Position numbers and translations under genes: made by a program
Notes under the pieces: generated by a model
What the model was told of the DNA's origin: nothing
Seen by the model: only the letters and a program-made list of their open reading frames with translations
The model's database searches: none
Part shown: in pieces, positions 28,556-37,713 of the stretch
Layout of the letters: each line of letters begins with the position of its first letter
How positions within the stretch are numbered: position 1 is the stretch's first letter
Source: Burkholderiales bacterium
GTDB lineage: Bacteria; Pseudomonadota; Gammaproteobacteria; Burkholderiales; Burkholderiaceae_C
Reading direction: 5' to 3'
Assembly (NCBI GenBank): GCA_021414305.1
Contig: JAIOOS010000010.1
Coordinates: 154,543-218,542 of the forward strand
DNA length: 64,000 bases

Positions 28556-29518
28556 ATGCACCTCTGCAGACGCCTTGCCCTGAGTGCCCTTCTGTGCGCG
28601 TTCGCCTTCGCCGCCCAGGCGCAGGTCGACAAGCCCGTCAGGATCGTCGTCGGCTTCGCCCCCGGCGGCTCGGCCGACATCGCCGCACGGCTGATCGCCG
28701 AGCGCATGAAAGACGAGCTGAAGCAGCCGGTGATCGTCGAGAACCGTCCCGGCGCGGGGGGCCGAATCGTCGCCGAGTCGATGAAGACCGCGCCCGCCGA
28801 CGGCAGCGTGCTGATGCTGACGCCGGTGGTCGTGCCTGTGCTCGCGCCGCTGGTGTTCTCCAAGCTGCCCTACGACCCGGCGGTCGACTTCGCGCCGGTG
28901 GCGCACGTCGCCAACTTCCAGTTCGCGCTCGGGGTCAACGCCGCGCATCCGGCGAAGAACGTGAAGGAGCTCGTCGCCTGGTACAAGGCCAACCCGGCCA
29001 AGGCCAACTTCGGCAGCCCGGCGCCGGGCAGCCTGCCGCACTTCTTCGGCCTGATGATCGGCAAGGGCGCGGGCGTCGAGCTGATCCATGTGCCCTACAA
29101 CGGCGGCGCGCCGATGATGAACGGCCTGATGGGCGACCAGGTCACCGCCGGCATCGACACCACCGTCGAGATGATCGAGCTGCATCGCGCCGGAAAGATC
29201 CGCATCCTCGGCACCTCGGGGGCGACACGCAGCCCGCTGCTGCCCGACGTGCCGACGCTGGTCGAATCGGGCCTTGCCGGCGTCGAGGGCACGGGCTGGT
29301 TCGCGGTCTATGCGCCGGCGAAAACGCCCGACGCCACGGTCCGCCAGCTCAACGCGGCGATCAACAAGGCGCTGGCCGCGCCCGAGGTGCGCGAGCGCTT
29401 CGGCAAGCTCGGCCTCGAGCCCACCGGCGGTAGCGCCGCCGACCTCGGCAAGCGCATGGCCGAGGACACGGCACGCTGGGGGCCGATCGTCAAGGCGTCG
29501 GGATTCAAGGCCGACTGA
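28556..29518 (+). CDS. Bug-family tripartite tricarboxylate transporter substrate-binding protein
   Basis: The product is 320 aa. The signal peptide ends at AAQAQ (about residue 22). Family landmarks are present: KPVRIVVGFAPGGSADIAAR, VENRPGAGG, then HVPYNGGAPMMNGLMGDQV and GTSGATRSPLLPDVPTLVE. These periplasmic receptors bind small carboxylates for TctAB permeases. No tctA/B genes are adjacent, which is usual in Burkholderiales, where many orphan Bug proteins occur. Its 3' end overlaps the convergent DUF429 gene by 14 bp. Confidence 0.92.
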   Translation: MHLCRRLALSALLCAFAFAAQAQVDKPVRIVVGFAPGGSADIAARLIAERMKDELKQPVIVENRPGAGGRIVAESMKTAPADGSVLMLTPVVVPVLAPLVFSKLPYDPAVDFAPVAHVANFQFALGVNAAHPAKNVKELVAWYKANPAKANFGSPAPGSLPHFFGLMIGKGAGVELIHVPYNGGAPMMNGLMGDQVTAGIDTTVEMIELHRAGKIRILGTSGATRSPLLPDVPTLVESGLAGVEGTGWFAVYAPAKTPDATVRQLNAAINKALAAPEVRERFGKLGLEPTGGSAADLGKRMAEDTARWGPIVKASGFKAD

Positions 29519-30335
29519 GCGGCGCCGGCAGGGCGCTGACGATCCAGCCCTCGAGCGGGTCGACGCCTTCGGGCAGGCCCCAGCCCGGCCGCGCGGCCGC
29601 CCACGCCGCCTGCATCAGGCAGAGCACGGCGTCGAGCAGGTCGGCCGAGCCGTCGTCGAGCAGCGCGGCGCGTTGCGCGGGGCCCAGGGCCAGGCGGAGG
29701 CCGAGCCGGCTTTCGCCGCCTTCGAGCCGGCGCAGCAGCTCGGTCCGCGCCTCGCGCCGCGCGTTCGTCTGCATCGCCCGCGTGTCGCTCTTGTACGAAC
29801 GGCGACCGATCAGCTCGCGCGCCAGCAGGCCCGGGTAGCCCTCGAGGGCCACCCGCCCGGGGTCGCCGGGGTGCAGCGTCGCGATCTGCACGCCGGCGTC
29901 GAGCAGGAGGCCGATGCCCGCATGCAGCATGAACGCCACCGGCGGGTTCACCCATTTCATCGAGGGCGACGCGGTCGAGTACGTGTCGCAGGCGCGGTGC
30001 GCGAACTTGTTGCCGACCGGCCGCGCGGCGCAGAACGCCTGGAAGGCGGTGCGGATCTCGGCCCGCGACCGGCCGGTGTAGTCGCGCATCAACGGCAGCC
30101 ACTCGCGCGGCCAGCCGAGCGACTCGACCAGCTCGCGCGGCAGGCCGAACGGAAAGTCGAAGGCGGCGAGCCAGGGGCCCGGCGATCGCAGCCAGCCGGA
30201 GAACGAGGCGAAGTCGGCATGGGCGACGACCGCGTCGAGCGCGACCACCGCCTCGCCGCGCATCGAGCCGAGCGCCACCGTGATCGCCTTTCGCCGCGAA
30301 GGTGCGCTGGTGAAGTCGACGCCGGCGAGCTGCAT
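29505..30335 (-). CDS. DUF429 domain protein
   Basis: The product is 276 aa from ATG 30335, which lies 3 bp after the stop of the DMT permease gene (TGA-gcgc-ATG style junction); a start 10 codons upstream would overlap that gene. The protein opens with MQLAGVDFTSAPSRRK, an RNase H-like first strand carrying Asp. It continues with AFDFPFGLP and ends in a helical region (LLDAVLCLMQAAWAA) as in DUF429 proteins. The family has a predicted nuclease-like fold but no established role. Confidence 0.75.
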   Translation of the reverse strand: MQLAGVDFTSAPSRRKAITVALGSMRGEAVVALDAVVAHADFASFSGWLRSPGPWLAAFDFPFGLPRELVESLGWPREWLPLMRDYTGRSRAEIRTAFQAFCAARPVGNKFAHRACDTYSTASPSMKWVNPPVAFMLHAGIGLLLDAGVQIATLHPGDPGRVALEGYPGLLARELIGRRSYKSDTRAMQTNARREARTELLRRLEGGESRLGLRLALGPAQRAALLDDGSADLLDAVLCLMQAAWAAARPGWGLPEGVDPLEGWIVSALPAPLSRP

Positions 30336-30339
30336 GCGC

Positions 30340-31221
30340 TCAGCCCAGCGCGAGCGCACCGACACCGGCGGCGATGCAACCCGCCCCCAGCAGGCGGAGC
30401 GTGCGGTCGCCTTCGCCGAGCAGCCGGCCGCCGATCAGCGCCGCGAACAGCATCGAGACCTCGCGTGCCGGCGCGACGTGGCTGATCGGCGCCAGCCGCA
30501 TCGCGTACAGCACCAGCACGTAGCCGAGGGGCCCGAGCACGGCGACGACCAGCGCCGCCCGCCACTGCGTGCGGCAGCACTCGGCGAAGCCGCGCCGGTC
30601 GCGCAGCGCGGCCGGCAGCAGGAAGGGCAGGCGAAACACGTTGCCGACGTAGTCGACCAGGATCGGCGAGAGCAGCAGCACCTTGACCGCGTAGCCGTCG
30701 ATCAGGGTGTAGCCGGCGATCAGCGCGCCGGTCGCCGCGCCCCAGCCGATGCCGGCGCGCACCCGCGCGCGTTGCCACGGGTCGTGCGCCTTGGCCCACA
30801 GACCCGGACCGCCGGCGACGAAGAACACGCCGATCGCCACGCCGGCGACGCCGCACGCGGCCACCGCGCTCATCGCCTCGCCGAGCCAGACCAGCGCGCC
30901 CAGGGTCGCGAGCAGCGGCCCGGTGCCGCGCGCCACCGGGTAGACGACGGTGAGGTCGGAGAGCCGGTAGCCGCGCAGCAGGGTCGTGAAGTAGAAGACG
31001 TGGACGATCGCGCTCGCGAGCAGGACGGCCCACTCGAGCCGGCCCCAGTGCGGCAGCGCGTCCCATGCCGCCCAGACGCCGAGCGGCGCCCACACGACCA
31101 CGAGGAACAGCGCGGCGATCAGGGCGAAGCGGGCGTCGCCGCCGGTGCGCTTGGCGACGACGTTCCAGAGCGCATGCAGCAGTGCGGCGAAGAGGACGAG
31201 GCCCAGGGCCGTGGCCGACAT
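30340..31221 (-). CDS. DMT-superfamily (EamA) transporter
   Basis: The product is 293 aa from ATG 31221, with ten hydrophobic helices in two EamA repeats. Landmarks are HALWNVVAKR near the start, VYPVARGTGPLLATLGALVWLGE at the end of repeat one, and LAPISHVAPAREVSMLFAALIGG in repeat two. This is an inner-membrane exporter or permease of a small metabolite; substrate unknown. The DUF429 gene follows within a few bases, so they form an operon. It is divergent from the asparaginase gene (63-bp gap). Confidence 0.88.
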   Translation of the reverse strand: MSATALGLVLFAALLHALWNVVAKRTGGDARFALIAALFLVVVWAPLGVWAAWDALPHWGRLEWAVLLASAIVHVFYFTTLLRGYRLSDLTVVYPVARGTGPLLATLGALVWLGEAMSAVAACGVAGVAIGVFFVAGGPGLWAKAHDPWQRARVRAGIGWGAATGALIAGYTLIDGYAVKVLLLSPILVDYVGNVFRLPFLLPAALRDRRGFAECCRTQWRAALVVAVLGPLGYVLVLYAMRLAPISHVAPAREVSMLFAALIGGRLLGEGDRTLRLLGAGCIAAGVGALALG

Positions 31222-31284
31222 GCGGTCGATTGTCGCCAGTGGCCGGCAACGGGATGTCGCCTGCGCGTCGCCGACAATCGGGCG

Positions 31285-32319
31285 ATGAATCCGATCCTGG
31301 TCGAAGCGATGCGCGGCGGCATCCGCGAATCGGCGCATCGCGGCGCGATCGCCGTGGTCGGCCCCGACGGCGCGCCGGTCGCCGTGCTCGGCGACATCGA
31401 GCGGCCCATCTTTCCGCGCTCGGCGGTGAAGGTGCTGCAGGCCCTGCCGCTCGTGGCCAGCGGCGCCGCCGACCAGCTCGGCCTCGGCGACGAGGAGCTC
31501 GCGGTCGCCTGCGCCTCGCACAACGGCGAGCCCGAGCACACCGCGGTCGTCGCCCGCATGCTGGCCCGTGCCGGGCTCGACCCCGCGGCGCTCGAATGCG
31601 GCACGCACTGGCCTTACCGCGAACCGATCCAGCGGCAGATGGCGGCGGCGGGCATCGCTCCGAGCGCGCTGCACAACAACTGCTCGGGCAAGCACGCGGG
31701 CTTTCTCTGCGTCGCCTGCCGCCTGGTCGAAGGCGCCGACCTGCGCCGCTTCGCGAAGGGCTACGTCGGCCCGGAGCATCCTGTGATGCAGGGCGTGACG
31801 GCGGCGCTGCAGGCCGCGACCGGCTACGACCTCTCGCGCACGGCGCGCGGCACCGACGGCTGCTCGATCCCCACCTACGCGATCCCGCTGCGCCATCTCG
31901 CGCATGCCTTCGCCCGCGTCGGCAGCGGCGTCGGCCTCGCCCCGGCGCATGCAGAGGCGGCCCGGCGGCTGCGCGGCGCGGTCGCGCGCCATCCGTTCAT
32001 GGTCGGCGGCACCGGCCGCTTCGACACCCGGGTGATGGAGCGCCTGGGCGAGCGCGTGTTCTGCAAGGTCGGCGCCGAAGGCGTGTTCTGCGCCGCGTTT
32101 CCCGAGCGCGGGCTCGGCGTCGCGATCAAGGTCGACGACGGCAACAACGCCCGCGCCGCCGAGGTGGCGATGGCCGCGGTCATCGAGGCCTTTCTCGGCC
32201 TCGACGCGGCCGAGAAAGGCTTCATGCGCGAGCTGAGCGACGTGACCTTGAGCAACTGGAACGGCATCGAGGTCGGCGCGCTGCGCGCCAGCGACGAGCT
32301 GCGCCGCCTGGGACTCTGA
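31285..32319 (+). CDS. L-asparaginase II-family protein (thermolabile/AnsA-like)
   Basis: The product is 344 aa from ATG 31285. It matches the PF06089 asparaginase family, unrelated to E. coli type I/II enzymes. Visible blocks are ESAHRGAIAVV, IFPRSAVKVLQALPLV (with the SxxK pair), ASHNGEPEHT, HNNCSGKHAGFL and GTDGCSIPTYA. These carry the Ser/Lys/Cys residues used in Rhizobium etli-type asparaginases. There is no signal peptide. It presumably hydrolyses asparagine to aspartate and ammonia. The gene ends 4 bp before the stop of the convergent ligase gene. Confidence 0.85.
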   Translation: MNPILVEAMRGGIRESAHRGAIAVVGPDGAPVAVLGDIERPIFPRSAVKVLQALPLVASGAADQLGLGDEELAVACASHNGEPEHTAVVARMLARAGLDPAALECGTHWPYREPIQRQMAAAGIAPSALHNNCSGKHAGFLCVACRLVEGADLRRFAKGYVGPEHPVMQGVTAALQAATGYDLSRTARGTDGCSIPTYAIPLRHLAHAFARVGSGVGLAPAHAEAARRLRGAVARHPFMVGGTGRFDTRVMERLGERVFCKVGAEGVFCAAFPERGLGVAIKVDDGNNARAAEVAMAAVIEAFLGLDAAEKGFMRELSDVTLSNWNGIEVGALRASDELRRLGL

Positions 32320-32323
32320 GAAG

Positions 32324-34069
32324 TCACTCCTCGCGGTCTGGCTCCCGCCGAGAGACGGCGGCGCCATGCTGCAGCGCCAGCAAGGCCTCGAGCGAGGCCA
32401 TCGTGTCGGCCTCGTACAGCGGCTTGTCGTCGCGGATCCGGAGCATGCGCGGAAAGCGCACCGCGATGCCGCTCTTGTGCCGGTTGCTGCGGTTGATGCC
32501 TTCGAAGCCGAGCTCGAACACCATCGTCGGCCGGACGCTGCGCACCGGCCCGAACTTCTCGAGCGTGGTGCTGCGGATGACCTTGTCGACTCTTCTGAAT
32601 TCCTCGTCGGTCAGGCCGGAATACGCCTTGGCGAAGGCGACGAGCTGCAGCGCCCCGGGCGCCGGCGGCTCCTTGCCGGCGATCGCCTCGAGCGCCGCCT
32701 CGGCTTCGGCGGCGTCCTCGGGGGAACGGTTCCAGACGGCGAAGGTGTAGTCGGTGTAGACGCTCGCGCGCCGGCCGTGCCCGGCCTGGGCATAGACGAG
32801 GATGCAGTCGACGCTGAGCGGCTCGATCTTCCACTTCCACCAGGTGCCGGCGGCGAGGTCCTCCTGCTTCCGGCGGCCGGTGCCGTAGCGCGCCTGGCGG
32901 TGCTTGAGCATGAAGCCCTCGACGCCGCGGGCGCGCGCCTCGCGGCGCAGCTCGGCGAAGCCTTCCCAGCTCGAACGCGTCTCGACCGGCGACAGGAGAA
33001 TCGCCGCCTGCCCGCCGACCACGCCTTCGAGCAGCTCGCGCCGCTCGCCCTGCGGCCGCTCGCGCAGGTCGGCGCCGCCGAGCTCGAGCAGGTCGTAGGC
33101 GATGTAGCCGACCGGTGCGTCGGCGAGCACCTTCTTCGTCAGCGTCTTGCGGCCGATGCGCTGCTGCAGCAGGTTGAAGGGCGCAACCTTGCCGTCCTTG
33201 CAGACGACGACCTCGCCGTCGAGCACGGTGCCGTTCGGCAGCGCCGCCGCCGCGGCGACGATCTCCGGGAAGCGCTCGGTCACCAGCTCCTCGCCGCGCG
33301 ACCAGATCCAGACCTGCGAGGCGCGCTTGACCACCTGGGCGCGGATGCCGTCGTACTTCCACTCGACGATCCAGTCCTCGGGCGCGGCCAGCCGGGCGTC
33401 GAATTCCTCGAGCGGGGCGTCGAGCTGGTGGGCGAGGAAGAACGGATACGGCTGGCCGAGATCGAGCGGCCCGGCCTCGGCACTGCCCGTGAGCTGCAGG
33501 AAGCGCTCGGGGCCGGGCGCGACGCGGCCGTCGGTGTAGCCCATCATGCGTTGGGCCACGAGCTTGGCGTCGACGCCCGCGCCCTCGGCGAGCGCGCGCT
33601 GCACCAGCAGCTTGCTGACGCCGACGCGAAAGCCGCCGCCGATCAGCTTGTTGAGGAGAAAGCGGCCGGCGCTGTCGAGCTCGTCCCAGTAGGAGGCGAC
33701 TCGTCGCGCCTGCTCTTCGGGCGGCAGGCCGCGCAGCGTCAGGAGGCGCTCCTCCACCCACACGGCCAGGCCAAGGTCGCTCTCGAGCACCGGCGGCGGC
33801 AGGACGTGCGCCACGGTCTCGGCGAAGTCGCCGACCGCCTGGTAGCTCGCGTCGAACAGCCACTCGGGGAGGCCCGCCCGCTGGCACGCGACCGCCCAGA
33901 GCACGCCGCTCGGCACCACCTGGCGCGGCTTGCCGCCGGCCAGGAAGTAGACCGCCCACGCCGCATCGCCCGGCGCGGCCTCGGCGAAGTAGCGCTTCAG
34001 GGCGGCGACCTTGGCCGAGGTGGCGGTGCTGGCGTCGAGCTCGGCGAAGAGGCGGGCGAAGCGCTTCAC
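32324..34069 (-). CDS. ATP-dependent DNA ligase (ligase-associated DNA damage response type)
   Basis: The product is 581 aa beginning with GTG at 34069. That codon overlaps the exonuclease stop by 4 bp (GTGA), so translation is coupled; open frame beyond it only shadows the upstream genes. The N-terminal DNA-binding domain (~1-200) is followed by the nucleotidyltransferase core with adenylated Lys238 in EWKYDGIRAQ. Further motifs are VLDGEVVV, GYIAYDLLEL, EGFMLKH and WWKWKIEPLSVDCIL, then an OB-fold. This is the LigC/LigB-like enzyme that partners an Lhr-type helicase, an MBL exonuclease and PdeM in DNA repair. Only the exonuclease is next to it here. Confidence 0.9.
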   Translation of the reverse strand: MKRFARLFAELDASTATSAKVAALKRYFAEAAPGDAAWAVYFLAGGKPRQVVPSGVLWAVACQRAGLPEWLFDASYQAVGDFAETVAHVLPPPVLESDLGLAVWVEERLLTLRGLPPEEQARRVASYWDELDSAGRFLLNKLIGGGFRVGVSKLLVQRALAEGAGVDAKLVAQRMMGYTDGRVAPGPERFLQLTGSAEAGPLDLGQPYPFFLAHQLDAPLEEFDARLAAPEDWIVEWKYDGIRAQVVKRASQVWIWSRGEELVTERFPEIVAAAAALPNGTVLDGEVVVCKDGKVAPFNLLQQRIGRKTLTKKVLADAPVGYIAYDLLELGGADLRERPQGERRELLEGVVGGQAAILLSPVETRSSWEGFAELRREARARGVEGFMLKHRQARYGTGRRKQEDLAAGTWWKWKIEPLSVDCILVYAQAGHGRRASVYTDYTFAVWNRSPEDAAEAEAALEAIAGKEPPAPGALQLVAFAKAYSGLTDEEFRRVDKVIRSTTLEKFGPVRSVRPTMVFELGFEGINRSNRHKSGIAVRFPRMLRIRDDKPLYEADTMASLEALLALQHGAAVSRREPDREE

Positions 34070-35109
34070 GAGGAGGCCTCTTCGTCGTCGTTGTCGCCGT
34101 ACTCGGTCTCGAACGCGCCCGCCTCGAGCCCCTGCTCGCTCAACCAGCGCACCATCACCGCCTCGTAGCCGTGGGTGACGATCACCCGCTCGGCGCCGGT
34201 CTCGCGGATCGCCCGCTGCAGGCCGGGCCAGTCGGCGTGGTCGCTGAGGACGAAGCCGCGGTCGACCGAGCGGCGGCGGCGGGCGCCGCGCAGCTGCATC
34301 CAGCCGCTGGCGAAGGCGTCGCCGTGCTCGCCGAAGCGGCGCGTCCAGACGGAGCCCTGCACCGACGGCGGAGCGACGATCAGGGCACGGCGGAACAGCG
34401 CCTTGTCGCTCACCTCGGTGACCAGCGGCGTCTCCGGAATGTCGACGCCGGCGGCACGGTAGGCGCGGTTCAGCGGCTCGACGGCGCCGTGCACGAAGAT
34501 CGGCCCGATCGACCGGTCCACGCCCTTCAGGATGCGCTGCGCCTTGCCGAAGCTGTAGCCGAGGATCAGGCTGGCGCGGCCGGCCTCGGCGTTGCCGCGC
34601 CACCAGTCGTCGATCGTGGCGAACAGCTCCGCCTGCGGCTGCCAGCGGTAGATCGGCAGGCCGAAGGTCGACTCGGTGATGAAGCAGTGGCAGCGCACCG
34701 GCTCGAACGGCGCGCAGGTCGCGTTGTCCTCGCGCGCGTCGGCGCTCGCGCCGGCAAGGTAGTAGTCGCCCGAGGCGACCCAGACCCGGCCATGGTGCTC
34801 GAGCCGCACCTGCGCCGAGCCGAGCACGTGCCCGGCGGGGTGCAGGCTGACGCGCACCCCGTGATGCACGATCGCCTCGCCATAGGGCAGCGTCTGCAGG
34901 TCGATCTCCTCGCCGAGGCGGGCGCGCAGCACGCCCTCGGCCGGCGCGGCGGCCAGGTAGTGGCCGTGGCCGCGCCGCGAGTGGTCGGCATGCGCGTGGG
35001 TGATGACGGCGCGCGCCACCGGCCGCCACGGGTCGATGTAGAAATCGCCCGGCGGGCAATACAGGCCCTCGCGGCGCTGGACGACCAGGTCGTCGTCGGG
35101 AGCCTGCAT
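34066..35109 (-). CDS. Ligase-associated DNA damage response exonuclease (MBL fold)
   Basis: The product is 347 aa. The metallo-beta-lactamase signature HAHADH lies at residues 38-43, followed by HPAGHVLGSAQV and ASGDYYL, then the CPSF/SNM1-like region with FVLSDHADW and VTHGYEAVMVRWL. It is probably a zinc-dependent DNA 3'/5' processing enzyme that prepares ends for the ligase. Its last codons overlap the ligase start. It begins 6 bp after the clsB stop, giving a run clsB-exonuclease-ligase on one strand. Confidence 0.9.
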   Translation of the reverse strand: MQAPDDDLVVQRREGLYCPPGDFYIDPWRPVARAVITHAHADHSRRGHGHYLAAAPAEGVLRARLGEEIDLQTLPYGEAIVHHGVRVSLHPAGHVLGSAQVRLEHHGRVWVASGDYYLAGASADAREDNATCAPFEPVRCHCFITESTFGLPIYRWQPQAELFATIDDWWRGNAEAGRASLILGYSFGKAQRILKGVDRSIGPIFVHGAVEPLNRAYRAAGVDIPETPLVTEVSDKALFRRALIVAPPSVQGSVWTRRFGEHGDAFASGWMQLRGARRRRSVDRGFVLSDHADWPGLQRAIRETGAERVIVTHGYEAVMVRWLSEQGLEAGAFETEYGDNDDEEASS

Positions 35110-35115
35110 CGTCGG

Positions 35116-36396
35116 TCAGTACCGGTGGCGGGTCGCGAACAGGGCGAAGCGCATCAGGCCGTAGGCGAGCCAGGCGAGGCTGCGCGTGGCGAAGGTGCGC
35201 TTCATGTAGACCGAGGCGTCGATGCGCACGCCGACCTTGTGCACGGCGGCGAGCAGGTGCTCGCGCAGCTCGGCGGCGAAGGCGTCGTCGCGGATGAAGA
35301 CGTTGGCCTCGCGAGCGAGCAGCAGGCTGAGCGGGTCGAGGTTCGACGAGCCGACGGTCGCGATCGCGCCCTGCGGGCCGTCGAACACCGCCACCTTGGC
35401 ATGCAGGAAGCTCGGCTCGTACTCGATGATCTCGATGCCCGCGGCCAGCATCACGCCGTACATCGCCCGGCTGGTGTGGTGCTGCATGAAGTACTCGTAG
35501 CGGCCCTGCAGCAGCAGCGTCACCTTGACGCCGCGCTCGGCCGCCCTGAGCAGCGCCCGCTGCAGGGCGACGCCCGGCACGAAGTAGGCGTTGGCGATGA
35601 TGATCTCGCTCTTCGCCTGGCCGATGGCATAGCGATAGAAGTGCTCGATCCGCTTGCGAAAGCGCAGGTTGTCGCGCAGCACCAGGCCGGCGAGCAGGCC
35701 CTGTGCGCCGCCCGGCGCCGCCTGCGAGCCGGCGCCGAAATCTTCGCTGCCGATGTGCGGGGCGTTCATGTCGGTACCGGCGCTGGCCGCGTCGCGCACC
35801 GCCTGCAAGGCTTTCGCGAAGTCGTGCTGGCGCGCCTCGCGCGTGACCTGCAGGCGCAGCCAGAGGCGGGCCATGGTCTCGTGCGCATCGCCGACCAGCG
35901 GCCCGGTCACGCGCACCGCGAAGTCGAAGCGCGGCTCGGTCAGCGCGCCATGGGTCGGATCGCGGTAGTCGTCGAGCAGGTTGATGCCGCCGCAGAAGGC
36001 GACCCGCCCGTCCACCACCGCGAGCTTGCGATGCAGGCGCCGCCAGCGCCGCGGCATCAGCACCCGCCAGCCGCGCGCCGGATTGAAGATCCGCCACTCG
36101 ACCCCTGCCGCCTTCCAGCGCGCCTGCCACTCTGCCGGCACGTCGCCGGTGCCGATGCCGTCGAGGGCGACGCGAACCCGGACCTTTCGCACCGCGGCGC
36201 GCTCCAGCGCCTCGGCCACCCGCAGCGGCGCGCCGGCGAACTCGAAGATGTAGCTCTCGAGCAGCACCTCGGCGCGGGCCGCGTCGATCTCCTCGACCAT
36301 GGCCGCGAACAGCGCTTCGCCGCCCTTCAGCAGGGTGATCGCGTGGCCCGGCCGCAGCGCCCGGCCGGTGGCGGCTTCGGGGTTCGATTCAGCCAT
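35116..36396 (-). CDS. clsB: Cardiolipin synthase ClsB
   Basis: The product is 426 aa of the phospholipase D superfamily. There are two HKD motifs: His122/Lys124/Asp129 in LHRKLAVVDG and His332/Lys334/Asp339 in LHAKVAVFDG, each followed by a GG or SSNLD segment. No N-terminal membrane helices are present, as in ClsB (YbhO) rather than ClsA. It makes cardiolipin or phosphatidylglycerol from phospholipids at the inner membrane. An EEP-family gene lies 18 bp upstream, reproducing the E. coli ybhP-clsB order. A ~40-residue Ala/Gly insert is visible between the two halves (about residues 200-240). Confidence 0.92.
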   Translation of the reverse strand: MAESNPEAATGRALRPGHAITLLKGGEALFAAMVEEIDAARAEVLLESYIFEFAGAPLRVAEALERAAVRKVRVRVALDGIGTGDVPAEWQARWKAAGVEWRIFNPARGWRVLMPRRWRRLHRKLAVVDGRVAFCGGINLLDDYRDPTHGALTEPRFDFAVRVTGPLVGDAHETMARLWLRLQVTREARQHDFAKALQAVRDAASAGTDMNAPHIGSEDFGAGSQAAPGGAQGLLAGLVLRDNLRFRKRIEHFYRYAIGQAKSEIIIANAYFVPGVALQRALLRAAERGVKVTLLLQGRYEYFMQHHTSRAMYGVMLAAGIEIIEYEPSFLHAKVAVFDGPQGAIATVGSSNLDPLSLLLAREANVFIRDDAFAAELREHLLAAVHKVGVRIDASVYMKRTFATRSLAWLAYGLMRFALFATRHRY

Positions 36397-36414
36397 CGCC
36401 CGGGCCTCCCGCCG

Positions 36415-37203
36415 TCAGGTCAGGGCGAGCTCGGCGACCAGCGGCAGGTGATCCGACATGCGCGCCCAGGCGGTGCCGCGCGGCACCGCCGTCGCCACGC
36501 AGCGAAAGCCGCGCACGTAGATGCGGTCCATCGAGAACAGCGGGATGCGCGAGGGGAAGGTGTTGAAGCGCGACGGCGGGTCGCCCGGCACGCAGGCCCG
36601 GCCCAGGCCGCAGTGCTTCATCAACTCGTCGAGCTTGTCGCCCCAGTCGTTGAAGTCGCCGGCGACGATCAGCGCCTCGTCCTTCGGCACGGTCTTCTCG
36701 ACGAACGCCCCCAGCCGCTGCGCCTGGCGCACCCGGCTCGAGTGGATCAGGCCGAAGTGGGCGACGATGGCGTGCACCTTGGTGCCGTTCCACTCCACCG
36801 GCACGTGCAGCAGGCCACGCTGCTCGAAGCGGTGGTCGGAAACGTCGTGGTGGCCGATGTCGCCGAGCGGCCAGCGCGAGAGCAGCGCGTTGCCGTGCTC
36901 GCCGTCGCGGGTGGTCGCGTTGGTCCGGTAGGCCACCTCGTAGCCTTCTGGCGCGAGGTAGTCGGCCTGCGGCACCTTCGGCCAGCCGATCTTGGTGTCG
37001 GGGAAATAGCGCGCCTCGGCCCGGTTCATGCGCCGCACTTCCTGCAGGAACACGAGGTCGGTATCGAGCGCCTCGATGCCGAGCACCAGGTTGTGGATCT
37101 CCAGGCGCTTCCTCGGCCCGAGGCCGCGCACGCCCTTGTGGATGTTGTAGGTGGCGACGCGCAGGTTGCTGGTGGACAGCGTGCTCGCGGTGAAGTGGGG
37201 CAT
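36415..37203 (-). CDS. Endonuclease/exonuclease/phosphatase family protein (YbhP-like)
   Basis: The product is 262 aa from ATG 37203; the longer open frame runs into nudB. Catalytic EEP motifs are in order: ATYNIHKG, VFLQEVR (Glu), HGNALLSRWP, VAHFGLIHSSR, IVAGDFNDW (Asp/Asn), SMDRIYVRG and the final SDHLPLVAEL (Asp-His). It is a Mg2+-dependent phosphodiesterase of DNase I fold. In E. coli its homologue YbhP precedes clsB, so it may act on a lipid headgroup or nucleic acid. Its actual substrate is not established. Confidence 0.85.
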   Translation of the reverse strand: MPHFTASTLSTSNLRVATYNIHKGVRGLGPRKRLEIHNLVLGIEALDTDLVFLQEVRRMNRAEARYFPDTKIGWPKVPQADYLAPEGYEVAYRTNATTRDGEHGNALLSRWPLGDIGHHDVSDHRFEQRGLLHVPVEWNGTKVHAIVAHFGLIHSSRVRQAQRLGAFVEKTVPKDEALIVAGDFNDWGDKLDELMKHCGLGRACVPGDPPSRFNTFPSRIPLFSMDRIYVRGFRCVATAVPRGTAWARMSDHLPLVAELALT

Positions 37204-37238
37204 CTGGTGGTCGAGCACGGTCGGCGAAGGGCTGGGAT

Positions 37239-37712
37239 TCAGGCCTGGAAGCGCGGCAGGTGCAGGATCGCCTCCGCGTTGGAAGGCGAAAAGCACCGGT
37301 CGGCGGCCTCGCGCCAGCCCAGCCACTCGAAGCGCAGGTGCTCGCGCGGCGCCAGGCGCACCGGCACGGGGCGTGCCACGCGCAGGCCGAAGACATGCTC
37401 GGTGTTCCGGGTCACGCCCGGAGCATATCGGTGCTGCCATTGCGGGTAGATGTCGTAGACGTTCTGCATCTGCCAGTCGCGTAGGCAATTCGCGTGCGAG
37501 GCCGGATCGATCTCGATGCCGGTTTCCTCGAAGACCTCGCGGCGACAGGTTTCCGCCAGGGGCTCGCCGGGCTCGTCCTTCGAGCCGGTGACGCTCTGCC
37601 AGAAGCCGGGGCCGTCGGCCCGCTCGAGAAGCAGCACCTCGAGCGCCGCGGTATGGATGACGACGAGGACGGACTCCGGGATCTTGAACCGTCGTCCGCC
37701 CTCGTCCGCCAC
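37239..37712 (-). CDS. nudB: Dihydroneopterin triphosphate diphosphatase
   Basis: The product is 157 aa, a Nudix hydrolase. The Nudix box spans GSKDEPGEPLAETCRREVFEETGI (G-x5-E-x7-REVxEExGI). The preceding VLVVIHTAALEVLLLERADGPGFWQSVTG and following WQMQNVYDIYPQWQHRYAPGVTRNTEH are typical of NudB. It removes pyrophosphate from dihydroneopterin triphosphate in folate synthesis. The ATG is 1 bp after the aspS stop, so it is translationally linked to aspS, the common betaproteobacterial order. Confidence 0.92.
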   Translation of the reverse strand: MADEGGRRFKIPESVLVVIHTAALEVLLLERADGPGFWQSVTGSKDEPGEPLAETCRREVFEETGIEIDPASHANCLRDWQMQNVYDIYPQWQHRYAPGVTRNTEHVFGLRVARPVPVRLAPREHLRFEWLGWREAADRCFSPSNAEAILHLPRFQA

Positions 37713-37713
37713 C

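Noticed and set aside
36415..37488. Longer version of the EEP-family gene reaching into nudB
   Set aside because: The first ~95 residues are the shadow of nudB; the EEP fold begins just after the ATG at 37203.
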